NCBI GenBank assembly: GCA_016700055.1
Contig: CP064997.1
Span: 2,790,001 to 2,854,000, forward strand
DNA length: 64,000 bases
Source: Actinomycetota bacterium
GTDB taxonomy: Bacteria > Actinomycetota > Acidimicrobiia > Acidimicrobiales > Ilumatobacteraceae
Direction: 5' to 3'
In this document: one piece after another, positions 20,285 through 28,880 of the stretch
Position numbering within the stretch: the stretch's first letter is position 1
Layout: every line of letters starts with the position of its first letter
Translations under genes and position numbers: made by a program
The notes under the pieces: model-generated
Database searches by the model: none
What the model saw: only the letters and a program-made list of their open reading frames with translations
Told to the model about the DNA's origin: nothing

Positions 20285-21979
20285 GTGGCCCTGCCCGACC
20301 GTCCCGCCGAGGTCTTCGACGCGGACCTCTTGCGCCAGACGGTCATCACCTATCGCGACGCGATGCAGGCTCACGCGGCCGGCATCAACCGGCTCAACGT
20401 GTACCCGGTGCCCGACGGGGACACCGGCACGAACATGGCGCGCACGCTCGACGCAGTCGTCGCCGAGCTGGAGAAGGCCGCGCCCGACCTGGGGCCGACG
20501 TGTCACGCGATCAGCCATGGCTCCCTGATGGGGGCGCGGGGCAACTCCGGGGTCATCCTCAGCCAGATCCTGCGGGGGCTGACGAGCACGCTGGCCGACG
20601 CGAAGTCGGCCACGGCCTCGAAGCTGGCCGATGCCCTGTCGGCCGCTGCGGCCGCCGCCTACAAGGCCGTGCTGAAGCCGATCGAAGGCACCATCTTGAC
20701 CGTCGCGCGCGAATCCGCCGAGGCCGCGCGGGCGAGCGCGGCGGGGGGCGCGAGCCTCACCGAGATGTTGCGGGCGGCCCGCACGGCGGGTCGAAAGGCG
20801 CTCGACAACACCCCCGAGCTGCTGTCGGTCCTGAAAGACGCCGGGGTCGTCGACGCAGGCGGCGCGGGATACCTGCTGCTGCTCGACTCGGCGTTGCACG
20901 TGCTCGACGGAGAACCGATGCCCGAACCGGACGCATCGGCCGGCCCCAGCCCCGCCCAGCTCGAGGCGGCCGCGCACCGCCACCACGACGCCACCGGGCT
21001 CGAGCTCGACGTATCCGAGCTGCGCTACGAGGTGATGTACTTCCTCGACCTCGACGACGAGCGGATCGAGGAGTTCAAGGAAGGCTGGGGCGCGATCGGC
21101 GACTCGATCGTGGTCGTCGGTGGCGAGGGGTTCTGGAACTGCCACGTCCACACGAACGACGTCGGCGCGGCGATCGAGGTCGCGCTCGATCTCGAAGGCC
21201 GGCCGCGCAAGATCCGGGTGACCGACCTGTTCGAAGAGGTGGAGCACGAGCACGCCTCACGGGAGGCCGAGCTGCACGGGGTGCCTCCGTTCGCCGGCCC
21301 GGGCGCGGGGCTGCCGCCTGTCGTCACCGCGGTGGTCGCGGTGTGCAGCGGTGAGGGGCTGGCCGAGCTGTTCGGCCAGCTCGGCGTGCAGGGCGTCGTC
21401 ACCGGTGGTCAGACGATGAACCCGTCCACCGCCGAGCTGCTCGACGCGGTGGCCCACGTCAACGCCGGCCAGGTGATCTTGCTGCCGAACAACAAGAACA
21501 TCATCCCCGTCGCCGACCAGGTCGACGCGCTGTCCGACAAGCACGTCCTCGTCGTCCCGACCCGATCCATGCCCGAGGCGCTCGCCGCGCTCGTCGTGTA
21601 CGACCCCGAGGGCAGCGCCGAGGCCAACCAGGAAGGCATGATCTCGGCCATCGAGTCCGTCGGCACGGGCGAGGTCACGCAGGCGGTGCGCGACTCTTCG
21701 AGCGACGGCACCGCGGTGAGGGCGGGGGACTGGATCGGGCTGGTGCGCGGTGAGGGCATCGTCGCCGTCGCCTCCGACCCCGTCGCCGTGTCGACGACGT
21801 TGCTCGCCGAGCTGATCCGCCCGGCGAGTGAGATCGTCACCGTCATCGAGGGCGCCGACGCGCAACGCTCCGCCAGCGACGCCATCGAGGAGTGGCTCTC
21901 CACGCACTACCCCGATCTCGTCGTCGAGCGCCACCGCGGCGGGCAGCCGCTCTACCCGTACCTGTTCGGGGTGGAGTGA
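20285..21979 (+). CDS. DAK2/FakA-type kinase domain protein (YloV family)
   Basis: A 564-residue protein. The N-terminal Dak2/DhaL domain has VYPVPDGDTGTNMARTLD (Mg-ATP aspartates), GSLMGARGNSGVILSQILRG and VDAGGAGYLLLLDS. The C-terminal part carries INNPST-like NPSTAELLDAV, ILLPNNKNIIPVADQ and VVPTRSMPEALAAL of the FakA/YloV type. Relatives phosphorylate fatty acids bound to FakB for phospholipid synthesis; no fakB gene adjoins it. Its stop overlaps the recG start (GTGA), so the two are translationally coupled. Confidence 0.87.
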   Translation: MALPDRPAEVFDADLLRQTVITYRDAMQAHAAGINRLNVYPVPDGDTGTNMARTLDAVVAELEKAAPDLGPTCHAISHGSLMGARGNSGVILSQILRGLTSTLADAKSATASKLADALSAAAAAAYKAVLKPIEGTILTVARESAEAARASAAGGASLTEMLRAARTAGRKALDNTPELLSVLKDAGVVDAGGAGYLLLLDSALHVLDGEPMPEPDASAGPSPAQLEAAAHRHHDATGLELDVSELRYEVMYFLDLDDERIEEFKEGWGAIGDSIVVVGGEGFWNCHVHTNDVGAAIEVALDLEGRPRKIRVTDLFEEVEHEHASREAELHGVPPFAGPGAGLPPVVTAVVAVCSGEGLAELFGQLGVQGVVTGGQTMNPSTAELLDAVAHVNAGQVILLPNNKNIIPVADQVDALSDKHVLVVPTRSMPEALAALVVYDPEGSAEANQEGMISAIESVGTGEVTQAVRDSSSDGTAVRAGDWIGLVRGEGIVAVASDPVAVSTTLLAELIRPASEIVTVIEGADAQRSASDAIEEWLSTHYPDLVVERHRGGQPLYPYLFGVE

Positions 21980-24129
21980 CCGCCGCTGGCATCACCTTCC
22001 CCGAGCTGGCGGAGATCCCGCTCTCCCGGCTGGCCAAGGTGGGCACCGGCAAGCGCCTCGCTTCGTTCGAGAAGTTCGGCATCACGAACGTGCTCGAACT
22101 GTTGATGCACTACCCGCGGCGCTGGGTCGACCGCACCCGTGAGGCCACCGTCGAGGCCGCCGCGGACGGCACCGAGGCGCTCGTCGTCGGCGAGATCCGT
22201 TCGGTGAGTGCGCCGCCGAGGCGCGGCCGGGCGCCAGGGCGGGTGGTGGCCACGATCGGTGACGGCACCGGACGGATGTCGCTCGTGTTCTTCAACCAGC
22301 CGTGGCGTGAGCGCCAGCTGCAGCCCGGGCTGGTCGTGGCCGTGTTCGGTCGGGTCGGCCGCTTCCAGGGGGTGAAGCAGATGGCCAACCCCACAGTCGA
22401 CGTGCTCGGCGACCCGCACGAGCGGCCGCGCCCGATCGTGCCGATCTACCCGCAGAGCGAGAAGGTCGATCTCGCTTCTTGGGCCGTACTGCAAGCGGTC
22501 GACGAGGCGCTCGCGCGCTGTCGTGGGCGCGGTGTGCACGACCCCGTACCCGGCGCGGTGCTCGCCGGCTTCGGCCTGGTCGATCGGCACAGCGCGCTGA
22601 CCGGCATCCACGTCCCGGAGTCGATGGCGGAGAAGGAGGCTGCCCGGCGCAGGCTGGCCTTCGACGAGCTGCTGCGCGTGCAGCTGGTGCTCGTGGTGCG
22701 CAAACGGGCGATCGAGCGCAACTCGACCGGCATCCGCCACGACGTAGGGGGAGCGCAGGTGCGCCGCTTCCACGAAGCGTTCGGCCATCCCCTCACCGGT
22801 GACCAGGCCCGGGTCATCGCGGAGATCGAAGCCGACCTCGCCGGACCCCAGCCGATGCACAGGCTGCTCCAGGGCGACGTCGGATCGGGCAAGACGGTCG
22901 TCGCCGTGTCGGCGCTGCTCGTCGCGGTGCAGGGCGAGCACCAGGGCGCGCTGATGGCGCCCACCGAGGTGCTCGCCGAGCAGCACTTCGCCGGCGTGCG
23001 GGAGCTGCTCCGCGACGTGACCGTGCCGTCGCCAGCCAGCTTGTTCGGCAACCGGCCGCTGCGCGTCGAGCTGCTCACCAACCGCGTCACCGGCGTGGAG
23101 CGGCGCGAGATCCTGAGCGGGCTCGCCGACGGCTCGGTCGACCTGGTGATCGGCACGCATGCACTCATCCAAGAAGGCGTCGAGTTCCACAGCCTCGGCG
23201 TGGTCGTGATCGACGAGCAGCACCGCTTCGGGGTGGAACAGCGTGCCGCGCTGCGTTCGAAGGGTGCCAAGACGGCCGGCAGCGTGCCCGACGTGCTGGT
23301 GATGACCGCCACCCCGATCCCGCGCACGGCGGCGATGACCGTTTACGGCGACCTCGACGTGAGCGTGCTGCGCGAGAAGCCGCCCGGGCGCACGCCGGTG
23401 CGCACCGAGTGGGTCAACGGCCCGCTGATCGAGCAGATGATGTGGGCGGAGGTGCGCAGCGAGGTGGTCGACTCCGGCCGCCAGGCGTACGTGGTGTGCC
23501 CGCTGATCGAGGAGAGCGAGAAGCTGGAGGTGTCCTCGGCGCAGGAGACGTACGACCGGCTCTCCGCCGGCGAGCTCGCCGGACTCCGCCTCGGCCTGCT
23601 GCACGGACGGCTCTCGTCGGCGGAGAAGGAGTCCGTCATGGGCCGGTTCCGCCAAGGTGATCTCGACGTGCTCGTGGCGACGACGGTGATCGAGGTGGGC
23701 GTCGACGTGCCCAACGCGACGGCGATGGTGATCCTCGACGCCGACCGCTTCGGCATCGCCCAGCTCCATCAGCTCCGGGGGCGCGTGGGGCGGGGGGCGG
23801 CGGTGTCGAGGTGCTGGCTGGTGACGCCCGAGCGCGAGGAGCCGAGCGCGAGGGTCGAGGCGGTGGTCGGCACCGACGACGGCTTCGAGCTGGCCGAGGT
23901 CGACCTCGACCTGCGCGGCGAGGGGACGCTGATGAGCACGGCCCAGAAGGGACGCAGCGATCTGAAGCTCGCGTCATTGCGCCGTGACCGCGAGCTGGTC
24001 GGCCTCGCGCGCGATGCCGCGTTCGCGATCGTCGACGCCGACCCCACCCTGGCCGCCCACCAGGACTTGCGTGAGGAGCTCGAGCTGCTGCTCAGCCCGG
24101 AAGACGAAGAGTTCCTCTTCAAGAGCTAG
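21976..24129 (+). CDS. recG: ATP-dependent DNA helicase RecG
   Basis: A 717-residue helicase. An N-terminal wedge/OB region (VGTGKRLASFEKFGI...YPRRWVDR) is followed by the helicase core: QGDVGSGKTVVA (Walker A), APTEVLAEQH, VIDEQHRFGVEQR, MTATPIPRT, TTVIEVGVDVPNAT and QLRGRVGRG. The last part has DLDLRGEGTLMSTAQKGRSDLK of the RecG wing. It remodels stalled forks and branched DNA. GTG 21976 overlaps the upstream stop by four bases. The stop codon overlaps that of the facing 55-residue gene. Confidence 0.96.
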   Translation: MTAAGITFPELAEIPLSRLAKVGTGKRLASFEKFGITNVLELLMHYPRRWVDRTREATVEAAADGTEALVVGEIRSVSAPPRRGRAPGRVVATIGDGTGRMSLVFFNQPWRERQLQPGLVVAVFGRVGRFQGVKQMANPTVDVLGDPHERPRPIVPIYPQSEKVDLASWAVLQAVDEALARCRGRGVHDPVPGAVLAGFGLVDRHSALTGIHVPESMAEKEAARRRLAFDELLRVQLVLVVRKRAIERNSTGIRHDVGGAQVRRFHEAFGHPLTGDQARVIAEIEADLAGPQPMHRLLQGDVGSGKTVVAVSALLVAVQGEHQGALMAPTEVLAEQHFAGVRELLRDVTVPSPASLFGNRPLRVELLTNRVTGVERREILSGLADGSVDLVIGTHALIQEGVEFHSLGVVVIDEQHRFGVEQRAALRSKGAKTAGSVPDVLVMTATPIPRTAAMTVYGDLDVSVLREKPPGRTPVRTEWVNGPLIEQMMWAEVRSEVVDSGRQAYVVCPLIEESEKLEVSSAQETYDRLSAGELAGLRLGLLHGRLSSAEKESVMGRFRQGDLDVLVATTVIEVGVDVPNATAMVILDADRFGIAQLHQLRGRVGRGAAVSRCWLVTPEREEPSARVEAVVGTDDGFELAEVDLDLRGEGTLMSTAQKGRSDLKLASLRRDRELVGLARDAAFAIVDADPTLAAHQDLREELELLLSPEDEEFLFKS

Positions 24130-24293
24130 TCGAGGTCGTCGGGCAGGACGAGGTCCCAGCGGTCGAGGCAGTCGCGGCAGCGGTACGTGACGATGTCACC
24201 GGGCCACCAGGTGCCGTCCTCGCGCGGGTACGAGGTGAGCCGTGCCGGCCCGCCGCAGTCGACGCAGACGATCTCGGGCTCGGGCACCACCAT
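24126..24293 (-). CDS. 55-residue zinc-ribbon protein
   Basis: A short gene facing recG. The product starts MVVPEPEIVCVDCGGPARL and ends in acidic residues; CVDC and CRDC, 26 residues apart, make a four-cysteine zinc ribbon. There is no other domain. Real-gene signs are the complete ribbon, third-position GC bias, a tight stop-to-stop fit with recG, and a divergent gap of 30 bases to rsmD. Function unknown; small ribbons of this kind often bind nucleic acid or partner proteins. Confidence 0.7.
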   Translation of the reverse strand: MVVPEPEIVCVDCGGPARLTSYPREDGTWWPGDIVTYRCRDCLDRWDLVLPDDLD

Positions 24294-24310
24294 TGGTCCA
24301 GTCTGGCCCG

Positions 24311-24316
24311 TACGCT
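24311..24316 (+). promoter_or_regulatory. -10 box of rsmD (TACGCT)
   Basis: TACGCT ends 7 bases before the ATG at 24324; no Shine-Dalgarno sequence. Predicted leaderless promoter, starting a new unit after recG. Confidence 0.5.
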
Positions 24317-24323
24317 CCAGCGC

Positions 24324-24842
24324 ATGCGCGTGGTGGCCGGAACGCTCCGAGGCCGGCGCATCCTGGCCCCCGAGGGCAGGGCGACGCGGCCGACCACCGA
24401 CAAGGTGCGCGAGGCCGTCTTCAATGCGCTCAGCAGCCTGGGACTGGTCGAGGATGCGGCGGTTGCCGACCTGTACGCCGGCTGCGGGGCACTCGGCATC
24501 GAGGCGCTCTCGCGCGGCGCGGCCACGTGTGTGTTCGTCGAGCGCGACCGCGACGCGCTCACGATGCTGCGGACGAACCTCGCCAACCTCGGCCTCACCG
24601 AGCGGGCCAGAGTGGTGCCCGGTGACGTCGGCGCGCTCGCCGGCACGCTCGCCGGCCTCGACCTGGTGCTTGCCGACCCGCCGTACGGCTTCACCGGATG
24701 GGACGGCCTGCTCGGGCGCCTCAGCGCTCCGTTCGTCGTCGCCGAGAGCGACGAAGAGGTGGTCGGCCCCGACGGCTGGGAGGCCGTGCGCTCCCGCCGG
24801 TACGGCCGCACATGGGTCACCTTCCTCCAGCGAGTACCGTGA
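24324..24842 (+). CDS. rsmD: 16S rRNA (guanine966-N2)-methyltransferase RsmD
   Basis: A 172-residue SAM-dependent methyltransferase. MRVVAGTLRGRRILAPEG and RPTTDKVREAVFNAL are family signatures, DLYAGCGALGIEALSRGA binds SAM and LADPPYG is the catalytic N6/N2 motif. It modifies G966 of 16S rRNA in the small subunit. It is followed at once by coaD, the usual pairing. Confidence 0.93.
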   Translation: MRVVAGTLRGRRILAPEGRATRPTTDKVREAVFNALSSLGLVEDAAVADLYAGCGALGIEALSRGAATCVFVERDRDALTMLRTNLANLGLTERARVVPGDVGALAGTLAGLDLVLADPPYGFTGWDGLLGRLSAPFVVAESDEEVVGPDGWEAVRSRRYGRTWVTFLQRVP

Positions 24843-24853
24843 CGGCCCGCACC

Positions 24854-25351
24854 ATGTCCACCGCAGCCTTGTACCCCGGCAGCTTCGATCCGTTCCATCT
24901 CGGTCATCTCGACGTCGTCGAGCAGGCGGCCGAGCTCTTCGGCGAGGTCGTCGTCGTCGCCATGCACAACCCCGCCAAGCCGAGCGGGCTCTACCCGCTC
25001 GCCGCGCGGCTGGCGATGATCCGCGAAAGCACGGCCCACGTCGCCGGTGTCCGCGTCGAGTCGTTCACCGGCCTCGCCGTCGATGCCGCGCGCGAGTTCG
25101 GGGCGGACTTCATCGTGAAGGGCTTGCGCACCTCGGGCGACTTCGAGGTGGAGCAGCAGATGGCGCACACCAACCACTCCGTCAGCGGAGTGCGCACTGT
25201 GTACGTGCCGTGCAGGCCGGACCTCTCGTTCATCAGCAGTCGGTTCATCAGGGAGATCAGCCAGTACGGTGGCGACGTGGCCCATCTAGTGCCTGCCGCC
25301 GTGGCGAAGCATCTCTCCCGTGCCTCTTCTGCCGAAGGGCAGTCCCGATGA
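24854..25351 (+). CDS. coaD: Phosphopantetheine adenylyltransferase
   Basis: A 165-residue nucleotidyltransferase. YPGSFDPFHLGHLDVV carries the HxGH ATP site; KGLRTSGDFEVEQQMAHTN and the C-terminal FISSRFIREI (ISS-R motif) complete the fold. It makes dephospho-CoA from 4'-phosphopantetheine. The ATG at 24854 gives the normal N-terminus; a GTG at 24839, overlapping the rsmD stop, would add five residues and is possible. Its own stop overlaps the next start (ATGA). Confidence 0.94.
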   Translation: MSTAALYPGSFDPFHLGHLDVVEQAAELFGEVVVVAMHNPAKPSGLYPLAARLAMIRESTAHVAGVRVESFTGLAVDAAREFGADFIVKGLRTSGDFEVEQQMAHTNHSVSGVRTVYVPCRPDLSFISSRFIREISQYGGDVAHLVPAAVAKHLSRASSAEGQSR

Positions 25352-25977
25352 GCTACGACGGCTACGACGGTTACGACGACGACGACGACGCCACCCTGCA
25401 CGAGCACCCCGGCAACGGTGACCTGCGCCGGGGGCGCAACGACCCCCAAGAGGGCGGGCAGTACATCGGCGACGCCGAGACTCTGCTGCGGCGCGCGGTC
25501 GACATCGTCGCCACGGCGCCCAACATGCCGTTGTCGTCGACGCCGCGCATCGACCGCGACGAGATCATCGAGCTGCTCGAAGAGGCGCTGCACCGGCTGC
25601 CCGACGAGCTCCGCCAGGCCCGGTGGATGCTGAAGGAGCGCCAGGACTTCGTCGCGAAGACTCGTCGCGAAGCCGACGAGCTGCTCGATGCGGCCCGGGT
25701 CCAGGCCGAGCGGATGGTGCAGCGCACCGAGGTGGTCCGCGCCGCCGAGCAGCGCGCCCGGGCGATCATCGACGCCGCCGAGACCGACTCGCGCCGGCTG
25801 CGCCACGAGACCGAGGACTTCTTGGATCAGCGGCTCGGCAGCTTCGAGATCCTGCTCGACAAGCTGCAGAAGACCGTCTCCGCCGGCCGCCACCGGCTCT
25901 CGATCGGCGCGCAGCAGGCAGAACCCGAAGACGCCGAGGAAGATCCGACGAAGGGTTTCTTCGACCAGGACCGCTGA
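25348..25977 (+). CDS. SepIVA/DivIVA-like coiled-coil protein
   Basis: A 209-residue acidic and coiled-coil protein. The first 60 residues are acidic and disordered (DGYDDDDDATLHE). Residues about 75-185 are a long heptad-like helix rich in Glu, Arg and Ala (KTRREADELLDAARVQAERM). Mycobacterial SepIVA, a DivIVA-like septation factor, sits beside the DUF177 and rnc genes, and this gene has the matching place between coaD and DUF177. The assignment rests on position and coiled coil. ATGA overlap with coaD. Confidence 0.65.
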   Translation: MSYDGYDGYDDDDDATLHEHPGNGDLRRGRNDPQEGGQYIGDAETLLRRAVDIVATAPNMPLSSTPRIDRDEIIELLEEALHRLPDELRQARWMLKERQDFVAKTRREADELLDAARVQAERMVQRTEVVRAAEQRARAIIDAAETDSRRLRHETEDFLDQRLGSFEILLDKLQKTVSAGRHRLSIGAQQAEPEDAEEDPTKGFFDQDR

Positions 25978-25986
25978 GGCTCCGCC

Positions 25987-26502
25987 ATGGTGAGACCACT
26001 CCTCGTCAACGCTCTCGAGCTGCTCCGCCGGCCGGGTTCGGAGCGCCTCGTGGTGCTCGACATCGACGCCGACGAGCTGGGCCTGGCCGACGAGCGCCTC
26101 GCCGATGATGCGCGGGTCGACATCGAGCTGCGCGTGGAGAGCCTCACCGACGGCCTCGTCGTCGACGGTTGGGTGAGCGCTCCGTATCTCGTCGAGTGCC
26201 GGCGGTGCCTGCGCCCGATCGGGGGTGTCGCCCGCGCGGCGTTGCACGAGCTGTACCAGCTGGAACTGACCGATCCGGACGCGTTCCCGATCGAGCACGA
26301 ACAGGTCGACCTCGAGCCGATGGTGCGTGAGGCGGTCCTGCTGGAGCTGCCCGATGCGCCGCTGTGCCAGCCGGCCTGCGCCGGCCTGTGTCCGGTGTGC
26401 GGTGTGGATCGCAACGTGGAGCAGTGCGGCTGCGCCCCCGACGTGGTCGACGAACGCTGGGCGGCATTGGACGTGCTGCGCGGCAACGTGCCCGACGGCT
26501 GA
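25987..26502 (+). CDS. DUF177 (YceD-family) protein
   Basis: A 171-residue protein of the YceD/DUF177 family. An internal pair CRRC and a C-terminal cluster CQPACAGLCPVCG...CGC suggest metal binding. YceD is encoded next to rpmF in most bacteria and is linked to 23S rRNA processing or ribosome assembly, though its activity is not settled. Here rpmF begins 69 bases later. Confidence 0.88.
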   Translation: MVRPLLVNALELLRRPGSERLVVLDIDADELGLADERLADDARVDIELRVESLTDGLVVDGWVSAPYLVECRRCLRPIGGVARAALHELYQLELTDPDAFPIEHEQVDLEPMVREAVLLELPDAPLCQPACAGLCPVCGVDRNVEQCGCAPDVVDERWAALDVLRGNVPDG

Positions 26503-26571
26503 ACCGGCGGGCTGGTCGGTTCCTCGATGGCGCCGCTAGTCTTTCCCGGCCTTTGTCGAGGAGAGATCGCC

Positions 26572-26751
26572 GTGGCCGTTCCCAAGAAGAAGAAGTCGAA
26601 GTCGAAGACCCGTAGTCGCCGGGCGGGCGCCTGGAAACTGGGCAGCCCGTCACGCAGCATCTGCCCTCGGTGCGGGAACGCGAAGCTGCCCCACACCGTG
26701 TGCCCTGCCTGCGGGTGGTACAAGGACCGCGTCGCGGTCGACGTCGGCTGA
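26572..26751 (+). CDS. rpmF: 50S ribosomal protein L32
   Basis: A 59-residue protein, AVPKKKKSKSKTRSRRAG at the start and a zinc ribbon CPRCGNAKLPHTVCPACG. GTG 26572 has GAGGAG about 8 bases upstream. TAGTCT at about 26536 may be its -10 box. It precedes plsX by 14 bases. Confidence 0.95.
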   Translation: MAVPKKKKSKSKTRSRRAGAWKLGSPSRSICPRCGNAKLPHTVCPACGWYKDRVAVDVG

Positions 26752-26765
26752 TCTCCGAACAGACG

Positions 26766-27737
26766 ATGCTCCCGATCGCCGTCGACGCGATGGGCGGCGA
26801 CCGTGCGCCGGGCGAGATCCTCGCCGGCGCCCACGACGCTGCCGCGCTCGGCATTCCCGTCGTCCTCGTCGGCCCGGCCGAGCTAGAGGGCCTCGGTGAT
26901 CTGCCCCTGATCGTGGCGAGCGAAGTGATCGAGATGCACGACGACCCCGCCCAAGGGGTGCGGCGCAAGAAGGACTCGACGCTCGTGAGATGTGCCGAGG
27001 CCGTGCGCGACGGGCGTGCCTCGGCGATGATCTCCGCCGGCAACACCGGCGCGACGATGGCTGCCGCGCTGTTCCGCATGGGGCGCGTGAAGGGCGTCAA
27101 CCGCCCGGCGATCGCCACACCGATACCGGTACCCGGCTCGACGCCGACCGTGCTCCTCGACGCAGGTGCCAATGCCGAGGTGCAGGCGGAGTGGCTGGTG
27201 CAGTTCGCCCAGATGGGCTCGGTCTACGCGCGCCACCGCTTCGGCATCGCCGTTCCCCGCGTCGGGCTGTTGTCGATCGGCGAGGAGCCCGGCAAGGGCG
27301 ACTCGCTCCGCAAGGAGGCGTTCGGCCTGCTCGCGAGCGCGGCGGGGATCGAGTTCGTCGGCAACGTCGAAGGCCGCGACATCATGAGCGACGACGTCGA
27401 CGTCGTCGTCACCGACGGCTTCACCGGCAACGTCGTGCTGAAGACGCTCGAAGGCGGGATCAAGACGGTGGTCCGCGCGTTGCTCGAAGCCTTCAACGCC
27501 GAAGAGGCGAACCGCCCACACGCCGAAGCCCTGCTGCCGTCGCTCATGCCGCTGTACGAGAGCCTCGATCCCGACACCTACGGAGGCGCCGTGCTGCTCG
27601 GTGTGGACGGCGTCTGCATCATCTCCCACGGCTCTTCGGGCGCACGGGCGATGGTGAACGGCATCAAGGTCGCGGCCGAGATGGTGCGCGGTGGCATGGT
27701 CGACGAGATCCGCTCTGCCGTCGCTGCCGAGTCCTGA
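26766..27737 (+). CDS. plsX: Phosphate acyltransferase PlsX
   Basis: A 323-residue enzyme. LPIAVDAMGGDRAPGEI, SAGNTGATMAAALFRMGR, PTVLLDAGANAEV and VTDGFTGNVVLKTLEG are PlsX signatures. It makes acyl-phosphate from acyl-ACP, the donor for PlsY in phospholipid synthesis. The rpmF-plsX-acpP order is the common bacterial one and ties ribosome and lipid genes together. Confidence 0.96.
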   Translation: MLPIAVDAMGGDRAPGEILAGAHDAAALGIPVVLVGPAELEGLGDLPLIVASEVIEMHDDPAQGVRRKKDSTLVRCAEAVRDGRASAMISAGNTGATMAAALFRMGRVKGVNRPAIATPIPVPGSTPTVLLDAGANAEVQAEWLVQFAQMGSVYARHRFGIAVPRVGLLSIGEEPGKGDSLRKEAFGLLASAAGIEFVGNVEGRDIMSDDVDVVVTDGFTGNVVLKTLEGGIKTVVRALLEAFNAEEANRPHAEALLPSLMPLYESLDPDTYGGAVLLGVDGVCIISHGSSGARAMVNGIKVAAEMVRGGMVDEIRSAVAAES

Positions 27738-27750
27738 ACGGCCCGACCGC

Positions 27751-27756
27751 TACCAT
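27751..27756 (+). promoter_or_regulatory. Candidate -10 box of acpP (TACCAT)
   Basis: TACCAT in the 85-base gap between plsX and acpP, 66 bases before the GTG start. It could give acpP extra transcription. Confidence 0.3.
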
Positions 27757-27822
27757 CTCCGCGAGCGCCGGCCGGCCGTGGTGGTCGCGGGCCGTGCGCG
27801 GAGCCGCACCGAGGAGGAACCC

Positions 27823-28122
27823 GTGCCCGCCGAGACCCACGTCGTCGAGGGACCGCTCGACCGCCCCGCGATCTTCGAGATCGTCCGCGACCGCCTCGCC
27901 GACATCCTCGAGATCGACCCGTCGACGATCAGCGAAGGGCAGTCCTTCGTCGACGATCTCGACGCCGACTCGCTGGCGCTGATCGAGCTCGTCGAGGCGC
28001 TGGAGGAGGAGCTGGGGGAGCGCTCGGTGGGCTTTCGCATCGAGGACGAAGACCTGGAGGACCTGAAGACCGTCCGTGACGCGGTCGACTACGTCTTCGC
28101 GCGCGTTCAGGCTTCCGGGTGA
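27823..28122 (+). CDS. acpP: Acyl carrier protein
   Basis: A 99-residue ACP. The phosphopantetheine Ser lies in DADSLALIEL, preceded by SFVDDL and followed by an acidic helix II/III region (EDLEDLKTVRDAVDYV). About 20 residues longer than E. coli ACP because of an N-terminal extension. GTG 27823 has GAGGAGG 5-6 bases upstream. It carries acyl chains in fatty acid synthesis and supplies PlsX. Confidence 0.93.
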   Translation: MPAETHVVEGPLDRPAIFEIVRDRLADILEIDPSTISEGQSFVDDLDADSLALIELVEALEEELGERSVGFRIEDEDLEDLKTVRDAVDYVFARVQASG

Positions 28123-28132
28123 GCGGACCACG

Positions 28133-28870
28133 GTGACCGACCGGCTCGAGATCCGTCCGGACCTCGGCTCCGGCAGCCGTCCAGATCTCCTCGAGCTGGC
28201 CGGGCGCCTCGAGTACTCGTTCCGCGACCCGGCGCTGCTCGAACGCGCGACCGCCCATCGTTCGTGGTGCGCGGAGCACGGCGGCCAGCCGTCCAACGAG
28301 CGCCTCGAGTTCCTCGGCGACGCGGTGCTCGGCTTCGTCGTCGCCGACCTCGCGTTCCGCCGCCACGGCGAGCTGCCGGAGGGCAAGTTGACCGACCTGC
28401 GCAAGAGCGTGGTCAACGCCCAGACGCTCGCGGCCGTCGGCGCCGAGCTCGACCTCGGCCGGCACCTGCTCCTCGGACGCGGCGAGGACGCGGCCGGCGG
28501 CCGGCTGAAGGACTCGATCCTCGCCGATGCCGTCGAGGCGGTGATCGGGGCGGTGTACCTCGACGGCGGCAGCGCCGAGGCGTACGCGCTGATCGAGCGC
28601 TTGCTCGACGACCGCATGACCCGCGCTGTAGAACGCCTGGACCGGCTCGACCACAAGACGTCGCTGCAGGAGCTCGCCGCCCGGATGCGCGAAGGGGCGC
28701 CGGTCTACGTGCTGCACGAGGAGGGCCCGGACCACGCGAAGCGGTTCTTCGCGAGCGTCTACCTGGAGGGCCGTCTGCTCGGCGAGGGCGAAGGGCGCTC
28801 GAAGAAGCTCGCCGAACAGGCGGCGGCCGAGGTGGCCTTCGCTCGCATGCAGACGGGCTCGGCGCACTGA
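28133..28870 (+). CDS. rnc: Ribonuclease III
   Basis: A 245-residue enzyme. The RNase III domain carries the signature NERLEFLGDAVLGFV with catalytic acids, and a second acidic cluster in DSILADAVEAVIGAVYLDGG. The C-terminal dsRNA-binding domain spans about 170-240 (HKTSLQELAARMREG, GRSKKLAEQAAAEVAF). It cleaves double-stranded RNA in rRNA and mRNA processing. GTG start 10 bases after acpP. Confidence 0.96.
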   Translation: MTDRLEIRPDLGSGSRPDLLELAGRLEYSFRDPALLERATAHRSWCAEHGGQPSNERLEFLGDAVLGFVVADLAFRRHGELPEGKLTDLRKSVVNAQTLAAVGAELDLGRHLLLGRGEDAAGGRLKDSILADAVEAVIGAVYLDGGSAEAYALIERLLDDRMTRAVERLDRLDHKTSLQELAARMREGAPVYVLHEEGPDHAKRFFASVYLEGRLLGEGEGRSKKLAEQAAAEVAFARMQTGSAH

Positions 28871-28880
28871 GGCCGGCGGT

